DNA of 64,000 bases from Diadema setosum. Taxonomy: Eukaryota > Echinodermata > Echinoidea > Diadematoida > Diadematidae. Both the position numbers and the translations under genes were made by a program. The notes beneath the pieces were generated by a model that was not told where the DNA came from, did not search any database, and saw only the letters and a program-made list of their open reading frames with translations. How positions within the stretch are numbered: position 1 is the first letter of the stretch; each line of letters starts with the position of its first letter. Below, one piece after another: positions 1-12,450 of the stretch. The stretch covers positions 24,046,481 through 24,110,480 of the forward strand of contig NC_092699.1 in assembly GCF_964275005.1 (NCBI RefSeq), given 5' to 3'.

Positions 1-1910
1 GATAGGTGTATCATACAAACATAAACGTTGACGAGAAGATAGGAATATTATGCGAGTTGATGCGTCTGGAAGGAATAGGAAGGGAATGAGGAGATTAGAA
101 TAAACAACATATAGCTAGAGAAAACTTTAGCCATTTGTGTTGTAATCAAACGCTTGACACATGATTCAATAATGATGAGCCTTATTATGAAAGTGATCAC
201 AAAAGTGCCGTCATTTGTACACTCCTGTTATACTGGCAGCGGGGAAGGGAATGCGAATCCCGAGAAACAGTGATAAAGATCAGAGGTGATTAACAGGAAG
301 AGAATCAACGCAAGCAAAGGAACAACGCCTTTATTGAAGACTATGAAGACCTCATTTACAGCTACACTGGATTAACATGACTCTATTATGACTGCAGTAC
401 TTATATATTTTATATGATATGATATAAACATAATAATGAAACTGAGGCCTGGGACAAAATACCCATTGTACATACCTACACGTATATAGGTTAGATAAAT
501 CAAATACAATCAGCATTGAAATCAACATCAAGATCACTGCATAATATAGTTTCATCTATCGATCTACAGTAAAGAGTATCAGGAAGGGCTAGTAGTATCG
601 CTTTAAAGGATGAACATTAGTCTGGTCTGTGCAAAAATCTGCGGATAATCTGTGAAATAAAATACAATATATATATCATCTTGTCAATTGTTTCGTAGTT
701 CTTTATGGTGAACCATTGTGGTCGTCCATATTGATGATAAAGATGAAGGTAATGACCGCAGTATGCTATATAGCTGCGGCTACCGGCTCTGATAATGGTG
801 ATGACATAATGATGATAGTGGATGTGTCCTCATCTTAATCATCATCTTTCTCCTGAATGCAAATATGTTTATGAAGAGGAAAATGATATGTGGAATATAG
901 AAGAGAGATTGTGAGGGGGAGGGGGGGGGGGGAGAGAATAGAGGCCCGGGAGAGAGAGAGGGAGAGGGAGAGTCAGTGCTCTATGGAGAGAGAGGGGTAA
1001 AACGTGTGATATCAAAGGATGTTGAGGGAAGGGGGAGGGCAAACTCGCACCCACTTCGATCCGTACCTGGGAAGTTTAGACAGGAAATTGTTTTTACTTC
1101 ATTTATTAACACTCTTTTTGCCCTGGCAGTTGCCTTTTGGCAAAGGAAAAATGATCACACACCGACAATGCTGTACAGAGATAAAGCGAATCCTGGGTTG
1201 AATGGAGACGGCACCCAGATGCTAACACAATAATGTGTTCGCGCGGATTGCAACCTGCTTTTTATGCTTTTGTTTGTTTTCTTGTGTGTGTGTGTGTTTT
1301 TTTTTTTACTCCAGCCTTAAAGCTGTAGAAATCAGTTAAGAGTAAATAAAAAAAAAAAAAAACGTGCGCCTTTGGCATATAACTAATAAAGAAAGGGATG
1401 GAACGGTTTATGATACCGAGTTCATAGTTGAAGGTTTCTTCATAGATTTGTCCGACGTACTCGAATAAAACAGAAGCTGATTACAATGAACTCACATCAA
1501 GTTTTTCATCGTAGCTGTCATTATTCGTGATTCGTCGAATGTGAACACTTTTCCTGCTCATCTTCTGAATGGAAATATTAATACGATTTTAACGTTGACC
1601 AAGTGATAATTTAATTGTGTTAGATCTTGGGTGTCGCGGTTTCTGTAAAATATTTTGATTTTCATTATACATGTACATGTATTCGTCACCATTTATCCCG
1701 ACAGTACTGATATTATACATGCTACTCCCCATAATTCCCTCTCCTTTTCATTCATAGCTGTAAAGAGTATGGAAAGTTTGCATCATACTAAAATCATGGC
1801 TATATTTGGTTCTACAGAAACCTTGAAACAAATTGTTAAATGCTAAAATTTCTTTGTTGTGAAAAAAAAAAATGTGTCACGAGGCATATTAATGTGCTCA
1901 TAAAAGAACA
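1..1910. other. No gene seen; low-complexity patches
   Basis: AT-rich sequence without a reading frame I would defend. It holds a purine-rich tract at about 910-975, a short TG run near 1286, and T and A homopolymers near 1300 and 1350. The short open frames here are low-complexity or random. Confidence 0.5.
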
Positions 1911-1920
1911 AGAATGGATG

Positions 1921-2202
1921 TATAAATAAATGAATGAACGGATGAATGCATGAATGAACGAATGAATGAATGAATGAATGAATGAATGAATGAATGAATG
2001 AATGAATGAATGAATGAATGAATGAATGAATGAATGGGTGGATGAATGAATGAATGAATGAATGAATGCATGAATGAACGAATGAATGAATGAATGAATG
2101 AATGAATGAATGAATGAATGAATGAATGAATGAATGGGTGGATGAATGAATGAATGAATGAATGAGCGAGTGAGTGAGTGAATAAATAAATGAATGAATG
2201 AA
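1921..2202. repeat. TGAA tetranucleotide array
   Basis: About 70 copies of TGAA with occasional variant units (TGGG, TGCA, CGAA). The variants recur in the same order in two blocks about 117 bp apart, starting near 1947 and 2064, so a higher-order unit has been duplicated within the microsatellite. The long open frame on the minus strand (Ile-His-Ser-Phe repeats) is a by-product. Confidence 0.9.
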
Positions 2203-2550
2203 TAGGATGCTGAATTGTTTTGATGGAGTGACTTCATGAGAAAAGTAACACGCACTGTGATCTGCAAAGGAAGACTTTCACTCCTCATTAATATTTTTTT
2301 TTTTTTTTGAGGAGGGGGGGGGGGGTAAGTTTACTTATTTTGAAATTTCACACAGGTTTATCTCGCAGCAGCTCCTTGTAGGATTTGAGCATCATTATAA
2401 ACCCGTTGCGTACAAGATAGTGTCAGCGCCGCAGAGATAATACACAGCAGACTCGGCTCGGGTGATGAGAAATGGACCAAGACGACTGACAAGCATCGAA
2501 TTTCCACTGAATATAAAGAAATAAAGACGATGTTTGCGAGGCCATTATAA

Positions 2551-2941
2551 GCTCTCTCGCTCTTTAATCTTCACTGAGCGAGTGGCGACTTGAATATATC
2601 TTCTTATTGTGTCGTATTATCAAGACAATAATTTCTGAGGCCATTATCTTCGTCAAGCGTTTGCTTAGTATGATGACGGTCTCCTGTATTTCTGTTATAT
2701 CTAGAGTTGCTTAATTTGTATTTTGAACGGCAAGTAGGCCTACACGAGATTCTATGTTTGCATTTGTGCATAAAATAACGCCTTCATTTTTCATTTTGTA
2801 TTTTAATAGAATGATGTTGGATTTGAATTAATCATTTGTCTGTTTCAACTTTCAGATTTAAACAATATTGTGCTCAATTAGTTCGTTTAATTGACTTTGT
2901 ATCACATTTATGTATGAAAAAGAAATACAGAAATGAAATAA

Positions 2942-2979
<38 letters not shown>

Positions 2980-2985
2980 GACCAT
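2551..2985 (+). repeat. Dispersed repeat ending in (AATC)n, copy 1
   Basis: This stretch is related along its length to 23255-23704. Shared blocks include CGTCAAGCGTTTGCTTA, GGTCTCCTGT, TTAGTTCGTT(T/C)AATTGACTTTG and ATGAAAAAGAAAT, and both copies finish in an (AATC)n tail. A repeat with a fixed 3' end and a simple-repeat tail looks like the 3' end of a non-LTR retroposon (LINE or SINE). The family is not identified. Confidence 0.6.
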
Positions 2986-3416
2986 ATATACATATGGCGC
3001 AATTTGTTGAAAGTGTAGTCTCAATGCTTTCTGTTTATATTTGTTCAGTTTTTAAACAAAAAAGTTTCATCACTCCTAGAATATGAGGTAAATTATATTG
3101 TTGTCTTTCCATCATAATAATTGATCAATATATAATGACAAGAATTTTTAAACGACATTAAACGACACATATTGTGGCGTCAAGGGTAAACTTTGTGTAG
3201 ACATCCCCATATTTGTATGAAAGCAAAATCATCAACAGTGACGCAATGCGAATATCATTACATGTAATGACGAAAATCAACTGACCGATAAAATCATAAG
3301 AATATCATACTTACTCACTCTTACGCATATGGCATTGCCAGTTAAGCTCCCTATTACACAGTGCCTTAAAAAATATCTCACCTTTTTTAATTGATTGGTG
3401 ACAAATGAACACGTGG

Positions 3417-3419
<3 letters not shown>

Positions 3420-3488
<69 letters not shown>
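3420..3488. repeat. (AT)n microsatellite
   Basis: About 34 uninterrupted AT units. Confidence 0.95.
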
Positions 3489-3490
<2 letters not shown>

Positions 3491-3812
3491 AGTCTGTACA
3501 TACATTTCAATACGGGAATAGGTATATCTAGGACATGGTGAGTTAGGTCGGAAGATAAGACCGTTTGCACTTTGTTTTTCTCCCAACAATAGGTCACGCC
3601 ACGACTCAACAAAACTGAAAAAGAAAACAGAATTCAGGTCTACCTTTGCAGAAATATTTGAAAGAAGAGGTGTTAATCGGCCAAATGGAATCGAAAAAAA
3701 AAAACACCCCTAATCAATGATTCTCATATTTAAACTGTTATTTAGGGGGGGGGGGTGATCAAGTACTAATGCAAATTGTCAATTTATGATTCACAAAAAA
3801 AAGACAACCTAC

Positions 3813-4016
3813 CGGTCCGACGAGAGTGTCTATGGTAGATCGCTCGCGCTCGACGTCGACACCGAAATCAGCGAAGGTGGATGGCCTGTCGTGATCCTTG
3901 AACTCGGTGAAGTACGGTTTCAAATCCAGGCCGAACTCCGCGAAAGTGACGGGGCGCTCTTGTCGCCGACTGTTGTCTCCGCCATTTTTAGCTCGCCTCG
4001 TCTCCACGGCCGCCAT
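3813..4016 (-). CDS. Probable first coding exon of an unrecognised gene running off the left edge
   Basis: The start codon at 4016 lies in an AAAATGGCGGCC context, a common first-exon form. The frame stays open for 68 codons and ends exactly at a good donor (CCG|GTAGGT) in phase 0. An upstream in-frame Met at 4034 is possible. The product begins MAAVETRRAKNGG and is hydrophilic. It contains two related segments, RPVTFAEFGLDL and RPSTFADFGVDV, about 22 residues apart. The exon and the DNA just upstream are richer in G+C and CpG than the surroundings, as expected for a promoter and first exon. I see no following exon down to position 1, so the next one is likely outside the window. The family is not recognised and no function is claimed. 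Confidence 0.55.
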
Positions 4017-4129
4017 TTTGATTCGGTGACCCACTCCAGGACGTGGGGAGGGGGAAACCTTTTACTCTCCACCCGTTTGAGGAATGCACGCGTGCGTTTA
4101 TCATATACGTGACTATTAGGCACGGTGCG

Positions 4130-4930
4130 AGGGGTCCTCGGCGTAATCTGTTGAACATGTAGCTGCCTATACTAGCACAAACGAGGCTTCATATTCCCCT
4201 CCTTTCATGTGTTGGCAATGCCTTAGTACTGTCGATACAGTATCGCCACCGCCCCTTGTTCCAAACTAACTTGAAAAGTACCCTCTTCCGCATGGAACCC
4301 CTTCCCCGGTTGTCCAAATTAGACTCTGTCTCCAGCCGCTTCTATCCATATCCATGACCATGTTGCGGATCACGCACCATTTACCGCTTTTATCGTTTAT
4401 AAGTCTTGCTAGTGGTAACATTAACGTTGATCTGTATAATGGTAATCATACTAGCAAAATGAAAGGAAAAGAGTGAAAGCCTGTTCAAATGGAGTCTACG
4501 TGAGTTCCACTGCATGCCACAGGAGGGGAAATGTCTATGCAAAGATTTGCGCAGGTCTTGATCATGTGTGTGTGCGCGCCACGGGTACAAGGAGCCACCA
4601 ACATTATTACCTCAAAGAGACGGTATATCGGCTCCCAGCTGAGATTCTTTTCCTGGATTGCGGTCTGGAGGGTCAACATTTAACCATAAACCTGAACCTC
4701 TTTCTTTTCGAGGGCATGCAAGGAGAAAGAAAAGGCATTTGGTAATGGTTGTAGAGACAGCGAGAAAACAATGGAATGGTTTCCGTAAACGGTTATATAT
4801 TATCTTGACCCCCGTTTTGTGAATAGTATTTAGAAGCAGAAAGCGCTGCCTTTCTTTTTACTTGTAAAGATAAGTGAGTCGATGAATTGAAATGAATAAA
4901 AATAAAGATAGAAAGAAATAAATTAAAAGA
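4130..4930. other. No gene seen
   Basis: Mixed-composition DNA between the probable first exon at 3813-4016 and the inverted repeat at 4933. I found no supported exon, RNA gene or clear repeat. It could hold divergent promoter sequence, since candidate start sites face away from each other at 4016 (minus) and 5218 (plus). Confidence 0.35.
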
Positions 4931-4932
4931 TA

Positions 4933-4963
4933 TATATCGTCGCTGAATCCACGAACCGGCACA
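4933..4963. repeat. Left copy of a 31-bp inverted repeat (pairs with 12470-12500)
   Basis: Thirty-one bases beginning TATATCGTCGCTGAATCCAC are the exact reverse complement of 12470-12500. Taking TA as a target duplication, both ends read TA followed by TATCGTCGCTG inward. A further shared block (TCGAGTAAAT) follows on the inner side of both. This could be the terminal inverted repeat of a 7.6-kb element, or two separate insertions of one small family in opposite orientation. I see no transposase between them. Confidence 0.7.
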
Positions 4964-5088
4964 ACCGGCCAAAATCGAGTAAATTTTCGATTTTGAGATT
5001 TTTGCATATTATGATAGTATATACCGGGTTCTACAACCTGACAAATTTTTGAACCTCAATCTCGAGTAATTACGTAATAATAACGACT

Positions 5089-5142
5089 GTGCCACTTCGT
5101 GAAAACTCTGACTGGTCGGTCTGGATTTTCACGAAGTGGCAC
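5089..5142. repeat. Perfect 17-bp hairpin carrying the inverted-repeat core motif
   Basis: Arms 5089-5105 and 5126-5142 are perfect reverse complements around a 20-nt loop. Each arm contains GTGCCACTTCGTGA or its complement, a variant of the GTGCCGGTTCGTGG core found in the 31-bp repeats and in the 63-bp array at 11975-12238. Confidence 0.85.
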
Positions 5143-5217
5143 TATTGCGTGCGTACACGCCGGATGTCATCAAAAAATCACTTATCTGTCAAACGTCCTC
5201 GTACGCGCTCGTCCAAA

Positions 5218-5259
5218 ATGGCTGCGCCCAGAGCAGCGGAAACCAGACAGATGAAATCG
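5218..5259 (+). other. Candidate first exon (14 codons or non-coding leader)
   Basis: A CpG-rich stretch contains CCAAAATGGCTGCG, a typical first-exon start, open for 14 codons (MAAPRAAETRQMKS) up to a donor TCG|GTAAAG. If joined in phase 0 to the exon at 6400-6547, the frame closes after 17 more codons. The transcript could therefore encode a 31-residue peptide, be a 5' leader, or be non-coding. Support is only the paired splice signals and the CpG context. Confidence 0.3.
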
Positions 5260-6142
5260 GTAAAGTTACATATCGCTCTGTATTGACAGTTAAATTATTC
5301 GAATTTTTCACCTTATTGAATGTAGATTTGTGAATAAGGAATTAGAATATCCAAAGAGTGTAAATATGTACTCTAACAGGTCACAATGACTTAGTTTGGC
5401 TCTGTCCTAGCTTCGTGCGCTACGTTTGCAGTCCCACAGCTATTATTCGGTGTAAGTGAAGAATAGGGAAAGCGGTTCGAACTAGAGTCAAATGAACTCG
5501 TCTCACATTTGCATCGAATCTGTAACGCACTAAACGGTAATATATTGTACAATTTTATTGTTGCCTGTAATACGAGCTCAAGTATGTAATGCTACTGCCT
5601 ACTTCTTCCCAGGTAAATTAGCTCTCTTATTCACTCTGAATCTTCCAGGAATTATCTACAGTTCTTCTAGATCTAATGTAGATAGTTAACTGTGTTACAG
5701 TGTTAAATTATTGATAGTGATCTTGAATACCTTTACCTGTCCAGGTTACTGTGATGTTATTTCGCTGACTACCCTTGAAGTCTCAATGGGAAAAAATGAT
5801 TTAAAGGTACTTATGCTAAAATCTAAATGAGGAAGGTCCTCCTCCCACATAACAGTTGTCTAAATTGAGGGCGAGGCGTTACGAACAACAATAAGGTTTG
5901 ATAATGTTGTCGTGAATATCATACCAGCAATTTTGATTTGGATAGACAACAAGCAAAAACATATTTGTTATGCAACGTTAATGCTCAGCACCTGAATTCA
6001 TAAATTGTTATATCATGCTATAGGCCTAAATGTAAACATTATAAACATGTACCTGGCATGTAATTTTGCCTTAGTTTGTGATATTTGCTTGTTATGATTT
6101 TCTACAATCTATGGCTCTTTGAAACACAGTGTTTTTTTTTTG

Positions 6143-6173
<31 letters not shown>

Positions 6174-6399
6174 TGGGGGGGGGGGGGAGGGAGGCATGAA
6201 TTGTACAATTAGACCAGAGTGATGTTCTCAAACTTCAGATTCTAATACGCCATATAATGTAGACCTGAAAAGGAGGTGGGGAAGGGGGCAGTGTGATGTT
6301 TTGGAAATTTGTGGCTCATATTGATGATCTTACAGAATTGTAAGTAGTGATGGATTTTCATGTAACTGACATCTTGCATTCATCTTCCATTCCAAACAG

Positions 6400-6547
6400 A
6401 TATTGAGGCATTTGTGTGGACAACGCAACAACTTGCAGACTGGACTGAAATGAGTGATGTTCTTCGATGATGGGCTACTTTACACAATTGTACTCCAAAC
6501 CGCATTCCTGTAGATTTCTACCATCATCACAAGCTTGAACAAGAACA
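6400..6547 (+). other. Candidate internal exon of the same transcript (probably non-coding)
   Basis: This segment is bounded by an acceptor (CATTCCAAACAG) and a consensus donor (GAACA|GTAAGT). All three frames contain stops, so it is not an ordinary internal coding exon. It fits a long non-coding RNA or a 5' leader exon downstream of the CpG-rich start at 5218. Confidence 0.3.
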
Positions 6548-8090
6548 GTAAGTTACATTACTATCTGACAAGGATTTAGACAGACCAGTGTGTAATACTA
6601 GTACACAGTGCAGGCATACGACTAATAATTTGACTTTCCACATACCGTACTGAAATGATTGTGTATCTTACTCTTTTTTTTTTTAATTACAACTTTATTT
6701 GTAGTTTTGATGGACGTGAAGCACTGACATAACATGGAATCCGACATTTTGACAACTAATTACCTGCAGTCATGCTGCATTTTGGTATAAAGGCAATGCT
6801 GTCTCTCAATCTGATCTTGATATGGTACCGGTATGCATTTCCTCAGTGTCATGTATCTTTCATTACTGTTATAACTGTAGTTGTGTGTGTGTGTTTTTTT
6901 TATGTTTGCTGTGTTTTTTTTTTTTTTTTGGGGGGGGGGGTGGGGGAGAGGGGGGGAGGGACAATGGAGATGGGGAATGAGCAGCTCTCTGTACTGATAT
7001 GAGATACCATCAGCTTTGCAAAAGTCAATGGCACATACAGTATGACAAATACTTGGCAAAGACAATGAAAATGAAAGGTCTCAATTTACATCTAAAGCTT
7101 CACTAATATCAATATTGTTGTTGGTTTTTTTTTTTTTGCTTTGTACACTCAGAAGTCAAATGTTGTAAGAGTATGAGACTTTTACATGGGGTTAACTATA
7201 TCACCGATTTTCACTTGTGATGTTCTGCTTTCTTTATTCTTTGTCTTATTCTTTACTTCAGTTCTGCTCCTGATTCTAGTCAACAATGTGTTCATTCACC
7301 ACTTCGTCTGGCTTAGCATCCTCTCCTTACTGCACTCAAAGGTTACATTGTGCACTGAGCTAAAGGTGAGCAAGATATAAACAGCAATCAGTGCAACACC
7401 TATTCATGTAGTATTGGGTTTTATTTTGTCATAGATATTACTCAGAAAATCAAGTGTCAATGGACAATTAGGAGTAATCCTAGTATAGTCTTGTTATGAA
7501 CGTTATCACATTGATTAAAACTTATAATTCAACAGAATTGCATTAGCACTTTTGAGCAAAACATTACCAAAGTGTTGATATGAAAGGAACATTATATGAT
7601 TATTTTCTCAGGCAAATCAATATAGTTTTACAGATGTGGAAAATTGATTAAGTAGTATGTTATGACTGTTGTCTCAAATGTCATCATTCCCCTCTGCAAT
7701 ATAGAAGTAACATTGTCGTGAAAAACAATTGTTCATCTTTGCATATAGGGAGAGAAGCTGATGACAACTGTCTACTGGATATGTCGAAGTGGTGAAAGCA
7801 AAGAGAAACCCGGAACAGCTTCAAATGACTAGGGTGGCTGAGCTGAACATCTGCACCAAAGTCCAAGCCAGGGATCGTTATGGAAGGAGAGCATAGCAAT
7901 ATTTCACTACAATCACAGAGTTGCTCCAGACAGCACTCAGCGAACTTTTCACAAATGTGTGTGCGTGATGAATGGGCAGTCAGGTTCTGGCAGAACATTA
8001 TCTCGATGTTCTGCTTAATGTCCTATTTAATGACTTTGGGTTGTGTGTGTGCAGAAATGGGGGGGGGGGTAGTGGGATTATAAAATATGA
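6548..8090. other. No gene seen; poly-T/poly-G junctions
   Basis: This stretch contains a long T tract running straight into a G tract near 6905-6960, like the one just before it at 6140-6190. Between 7730 and 7990 the composition is more balanced, but no frame is supported by splice signals I would trust. Confidence 0.35.
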
Positions 8091-8094
8091 CATC

Positions 8095-8310
8095 ATTTTA
8101 ATAATAATAATTATAATGATAATAATAGTAATAATGATACTACTATACTACTACTTCTAATAATAATAATGATGATAATAATAGTGATGATAATAATGAT
8201 GACATGAATAATAATAATATAAATGATAATAAAAGTAATAATAATAATCAACAGTACTTATATATAGCACAAAGAACATTCTGTATTATGTCCCTATGTG
8301 CTCAAGGATA
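8095..8310 (+). repeat. AAT-rich microsatellite followed by a TATAGCAC block
   Basis: Imperfect (AAT)n/(GAT)n runs from 8095 to 8250 are followed by CAGTACTTATATATAGCAC. AAT-rich runs next to a TATAGCGCC-like block occur again near 22147-22300 and 54200-54290, suggesting 3' ends of one retroposon family with simple tails. Confidence 0.6.
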
Positions 8311-8319
8311 AAAATGATT

Positions 8320-11260
8320 ACACAAAAACATACAATTGCAATAACAATAATACCTTGTTTCATGTTTAGACTGTAATGAAGGCATTCCCAAGGCAGAGTT
8401 AGATTAACATTTGTAAATTATTTTAAATTCTGGGGCAGATTCTTCCATATGGTAGAGACATGACAAGCAAATATGTATATTGTTGCTTTTTTATTCAGCA
8501 TAACAAATAAGTCCCTGCCTTTTGAACAAAGGGTTCTCTCTGGTGTGTCTCCTATTCAAAGTAGTTCTCTCAAATAGTGTGTATTCAAAAGTTAACATCA
8601 ACATTTTGTACTGAACATGAATTTTGACATGAAGCCAGTGCAAGCTTCTTAGAAAATTTGTGTTAATGTATATATATATTTCGTTTTAAATTTGAACACT
8701 ACTTTTGCAGCAGAGTTTGGGATAGCTTGTTATCTCTGTATCTGTTTGACTGACAATCCACAAACTAATTAGTGATGAAATCATCATGTCAAATGAAGAA
8801 ACCATGAACTGAACGTACTGCTATGTGTTTATCAATGGAGTCTCAAATTTTCCAAATATTGTATGTGAAAGAATCAAGGGGACATTATGGGACATTAATC
8901 CTATGTACTGTATCTTACACTGTCACTTTATTCACTGGCATTACTCGTGATAACCATCAATCCATGGGTCTCTCCATACACCTTTGTCACAATGATGCCA
9001 TCCTTAATTTCCACTGTAATATGCTTCCATTCTCTTTGGCGTAACAGTGCTTTTCAAAGCAAAAACTATATAAGTATCAAAATCCATATAAAATGTATTT
9101 TCTTTTACTTTGTTTATGAAGCAGCTCACCTACCATACTATTCATTTTGTCTCCTTTAGCCAGGCCGCCATTAGGCCAACCCCGTTAACGATTCCCAGTA
9201 TTTTTTAATCATGCCTTCCCCAGCACCTGGGACACCCACAGCAGACATAAACTAAAGTCAGGACCAAGCTTCAAGTCAAGTTGTGCGAGTTAGAAAGGTA
9301 TTAGGAGACTGCAAGAGGGTTATAAGCAATTGGATGCTTACATTTCCTCTGCTCGCTCTCTCTCTCTCTGCAACTCGAGAATGAATAATAAACTCTGACA
9401 GAAAATGTCTTATTGGATGATACGTGTACTGCAGTACAAAGCCATATTCTTGCAGTCTGTGTCCACATGAGGACTTATAGCATGGCCATCATTATCTATG
9501 TCTTTTTATATTGAATATTGTTGTAGATTTCATTTTTCAAAGAAAAAATGAAGAAATGTAGGTCTGATATGTTAACAGTCTACTTGTAAACAGGTACAGT
9601 GCCAGAAAAAAAAAAAAAAAACAGTCACCTTGTTTCATGGTGTCAATATTATTTACAGAAATATGTGCAGAAAATTATATACAGAAATATTTGTGACGTA
9701 AAGAACCACAGAAATATAAAAACATGAAAAATTTGATTGCGTTAACGAATCTGAATGTGGAAAGTGTGATACTCGAAGAGATATCAAAACTGATAATTTC
9801 CACGTAAATCTAGAGTAAAAATATCAGGTAGAAATTCATCTCTATGAAATCTTTTTAAAAGAACATTACTTGTGTAGATAACTCTGTAAAGTGTTTAACA
9901 ATATCTTTGTACTGTTTGAAGAAATGTTTGCTTTGAAGAGGTTGGACTTTATTTCTCCACTTAAAATAAATCATACTTAAACAACAGTAAAGTTTAAGAA
10001 GTAAAACTTATCATTAATTCGTGTATAGGGAATATCCAGTAACTGATTTTGGAGTAAGAAACGAGATTGATATTATGCCGATTTGGAATGAACATGAAAT
10101 TTCTTTCTGCCAGAGAGCTGAAAGCTGCGAGAACAATACATTTTATAATCGGTTCCGAAGAAGTAGAGATGACTTGTATTTAGTTTGATGATAAGAAAAA
10201 AAGATTCCTTCATTTTTTGGTCAGAAATGGATATAAGAAATACTAAGCAATATTTTATTCTATGAAGGTAAAGGAATATTGTGTAAAGGTACAATGTAAT
10301 GTATTTCTATTTCATTGTGATATGGGTTCCTCGAAATTGTCTTGTTCATTAGAACATATGTCAATAACGTTAAGATTTCTTTCATTACGGGAAATATAGT
10401 TACTTTGAATTATGATTGAATGAACTGCTGTCTATCCTGGAGGTAATATAAAATCTCATTTTAACAGCTTCTTATTTAACAGCAGTTTTGCTTATTATAT
10501 TTGTTGTTACGAAATACCATATATAGTAATGCATTTTGATTTTGGCTGAAAATGAAATGTGGAAATCCGTTTAATGAAATGTACAACTTATGATACTTGG
10601 AAACAATACAATATAATTATAGTAATGAATATATATTCAAACAATTATTTTTCCTAGATTTCTTTTTTTTTCAGTTCTGCCCGAATTAAATGTTGAATAT
10701 AATCTAATAAAAATAAATTTCATTTGTCTAAAAGGAATGTGTATTTCTTCCTTTAATGAATGATTGTATATAATACAGGACTTGAGAGTGTTTGAAAATG
10801 TCATTATTTCTCGAAGAAGACAAGTGTAGAGGATGATGATGATGATGATGAAGATGATGAAGATTGAAAGAGAAGGAGTGATGGAGAGAGGAGGGGAGTA
10901 CGAGGAATTTGTGTGAATTCTTATTTGGTATTAATGTACGTCTGCATACCTATTTAAAATGAGTCGGGAATTTGTTCATTTTCGTAAACAATGAAGTGCA
11001 TGAAAAACAAAGTATAAAAGGCTGCCTTCCTGTTTAAATGAATATTGAGAATACGTAATGAAAAATACAAAAAAAAAGAAGTAAAGATCTAAACATGAAG
11101 CTCCATGATCTAAATAAGAACAACTAATCTACAATACGTTTATACACGGCTGTTAGATTTACAATGCCAAGAGCGCAGTGCTATACGATTACTAGAAGAG
11201 CTAACTGTAATTTAAACTTTTCTTAGTGAAATAACCTTAAGCAGAAATAAATTTGAAAGC
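8320..11260. other. No gene seen
   Basis: AT-rich DNA with many short A and T runs. A CT-rich patch lies near 9350-9370 and a GAT run near 10835-10865. No supported exon, RNA gene or structured repeat was found. Confidence 0.4.
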
Positions 11261-11284
11261 CATGTGCCGTTTCGTGAATTTATT

Positions 11285-11965
11285 GGGTGCTGTTCGTTAT
11301 TCCGAAGGTTCGTTATTCCGAAGGTTCGTTAACCCGAAACACACAGTATACCTAGACGTTTATTAATCCGAAAATGAAATAGGGTTCGATAATCCGAACA
11401 TTTGGGGCATTATTCCGAAGGTTCGTTAATCCGAAAATGAAATATGGTTCGCTATTCCGAAGGCTCGTTTATCCGAAAATGAAATAGGGTTCGTTATTCC
11501 GAAGGTTTTAATCCGAAATGATAGGGTATAGGGTCGGTAATCAACCTTCGGAATAACGAGTTTTGTTTCATTTTCGGAATAACGAACCTTCGGAATAACG
11601 AACCTTATTTCATTTTCGAATTAACCGATTTCGTTAACCCGAAACACACAGTATACCTAGACGTTTGTTAATCCGAAAATGAAATAGGGTTCGATAATCC
11701 GAACATTTGGGGCATTATTCCGAAGGTTCGTTAATCCGAAAATGAAATAGGGTTTGCTATTCCGAAGGCTCGTTTATCCGAAAATGAAATAGGGTTCGTT
11801 ATTCCGAAGGTTTTAATCCGAAATGATAGGGCATAGGGTCGGTAACGAACCTTCGGTATAACGAGTTTTGTTTCATTTTCGGAATAACGAACCTTCGGAA
11901 TAACAAACCTTATTTCATTTTCGAATTAATGAACCTTCGGAATAACGAACCTTCGGAATAACGAG
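11285..11965. repeat. 305-bp tandem duplication of a palindromic TTCGTTATTCCGAA repeat
   Basis: The sequence is built from short units such as TTCGTTATTCCGAAGG and GTTAATCCGAAAATGAAATA. The first part of each large unit carries them in one orientation and the last part in the reverse complement, so each unit can fold back on itself. The large unit is about 305 bp: the block GAAACACACAGTATACC occurs at 11336 and again at 11641. Two copies are present and nearly identical, so the duplication is recent. Confidence 0.85.
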
Positions 11966-11974
11966 CTGTAACTA

Positions 11975-12238
11975 ATTTATTTTGCGGAGAATCCTGAACG
12001 CTATGTGCGACACAAGAGCAGTGTGCCGGTTCGTGGATTTATTTTGCGGAGAATCCTGAACGCCATGTGCGACACTAAGCGCTGTGTGCCGGTTCGTGGA
12101 TTTATTTTGCGGAGAATCCTGAACGCTATGTGCGACACTAAGCGCTGTGTGCCGGTTCGTGGATTTATTTTGCGGAGAATCCTGAACGCGATGTGCGACA
12201 CTAAGCGCTGTGTGCCGGTTCGTGGATTTTTTTGGACC
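11975..12238. repeat. 63-bp tandem array, about four copies
   Basis: Units are spaced 62, 63 and 63 bp apart (GCGGAGAATCCTGAACG at 11984, 12046, 12109 and 12172) and are almost identical. Each contains GTGCCGGTTCGTGGATT, the core of the 31-bp inverted repeat at 4933 and 12470. A diverged unit fragment (GTGCCGTTTCGTGAATTTAT) lies at 11264, on the other side of the 305-bp duplication. Because 63 is a multiple of three, the array stays open in several frames on both strands; these frames are not genes. Confidence 0.9.
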
Positions 12239-12450
12239 TAGTCTGGAGTTTTCACAAAACGACACACAACTTTATAGCCTTACTGTGTGCATATTTTACA
12301 TCACTGGGAGGATTTTTATGTATAGCAAGAAAGAGCAGATTCTTCTAATACGTCACAGTGAAATTTATTGAAAATCAATTCCATTAACATATCTTACTAA
12401 TAGTTTGAAAAAACAGAAATCTTTAAATGCGATTTACTCGAAATGTACTT

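Noticed and set aside
1836-2288. 150-codon minus-strand frame of Ile-His-Ser-Phe repeats
   Set aside because: It is the translation of the TGAA microsatellite; no splice or start context and no non-repeat coding part.
11975-12238. CRISPR-like regular repeat
   Set aside because: Units are contiguous and near identical over their full 63 bp, with no unique spacers, and the genome is eukaryotic.
11972-12265. 97-codon frame with a repeated RILRKINPRTGTQRL-like unit and similar frames on the other strand
   Set aside because: The 63-bp array is a multiple of three and lacks stops by chance; there is no start context or codon signal and frames are open on both strands.
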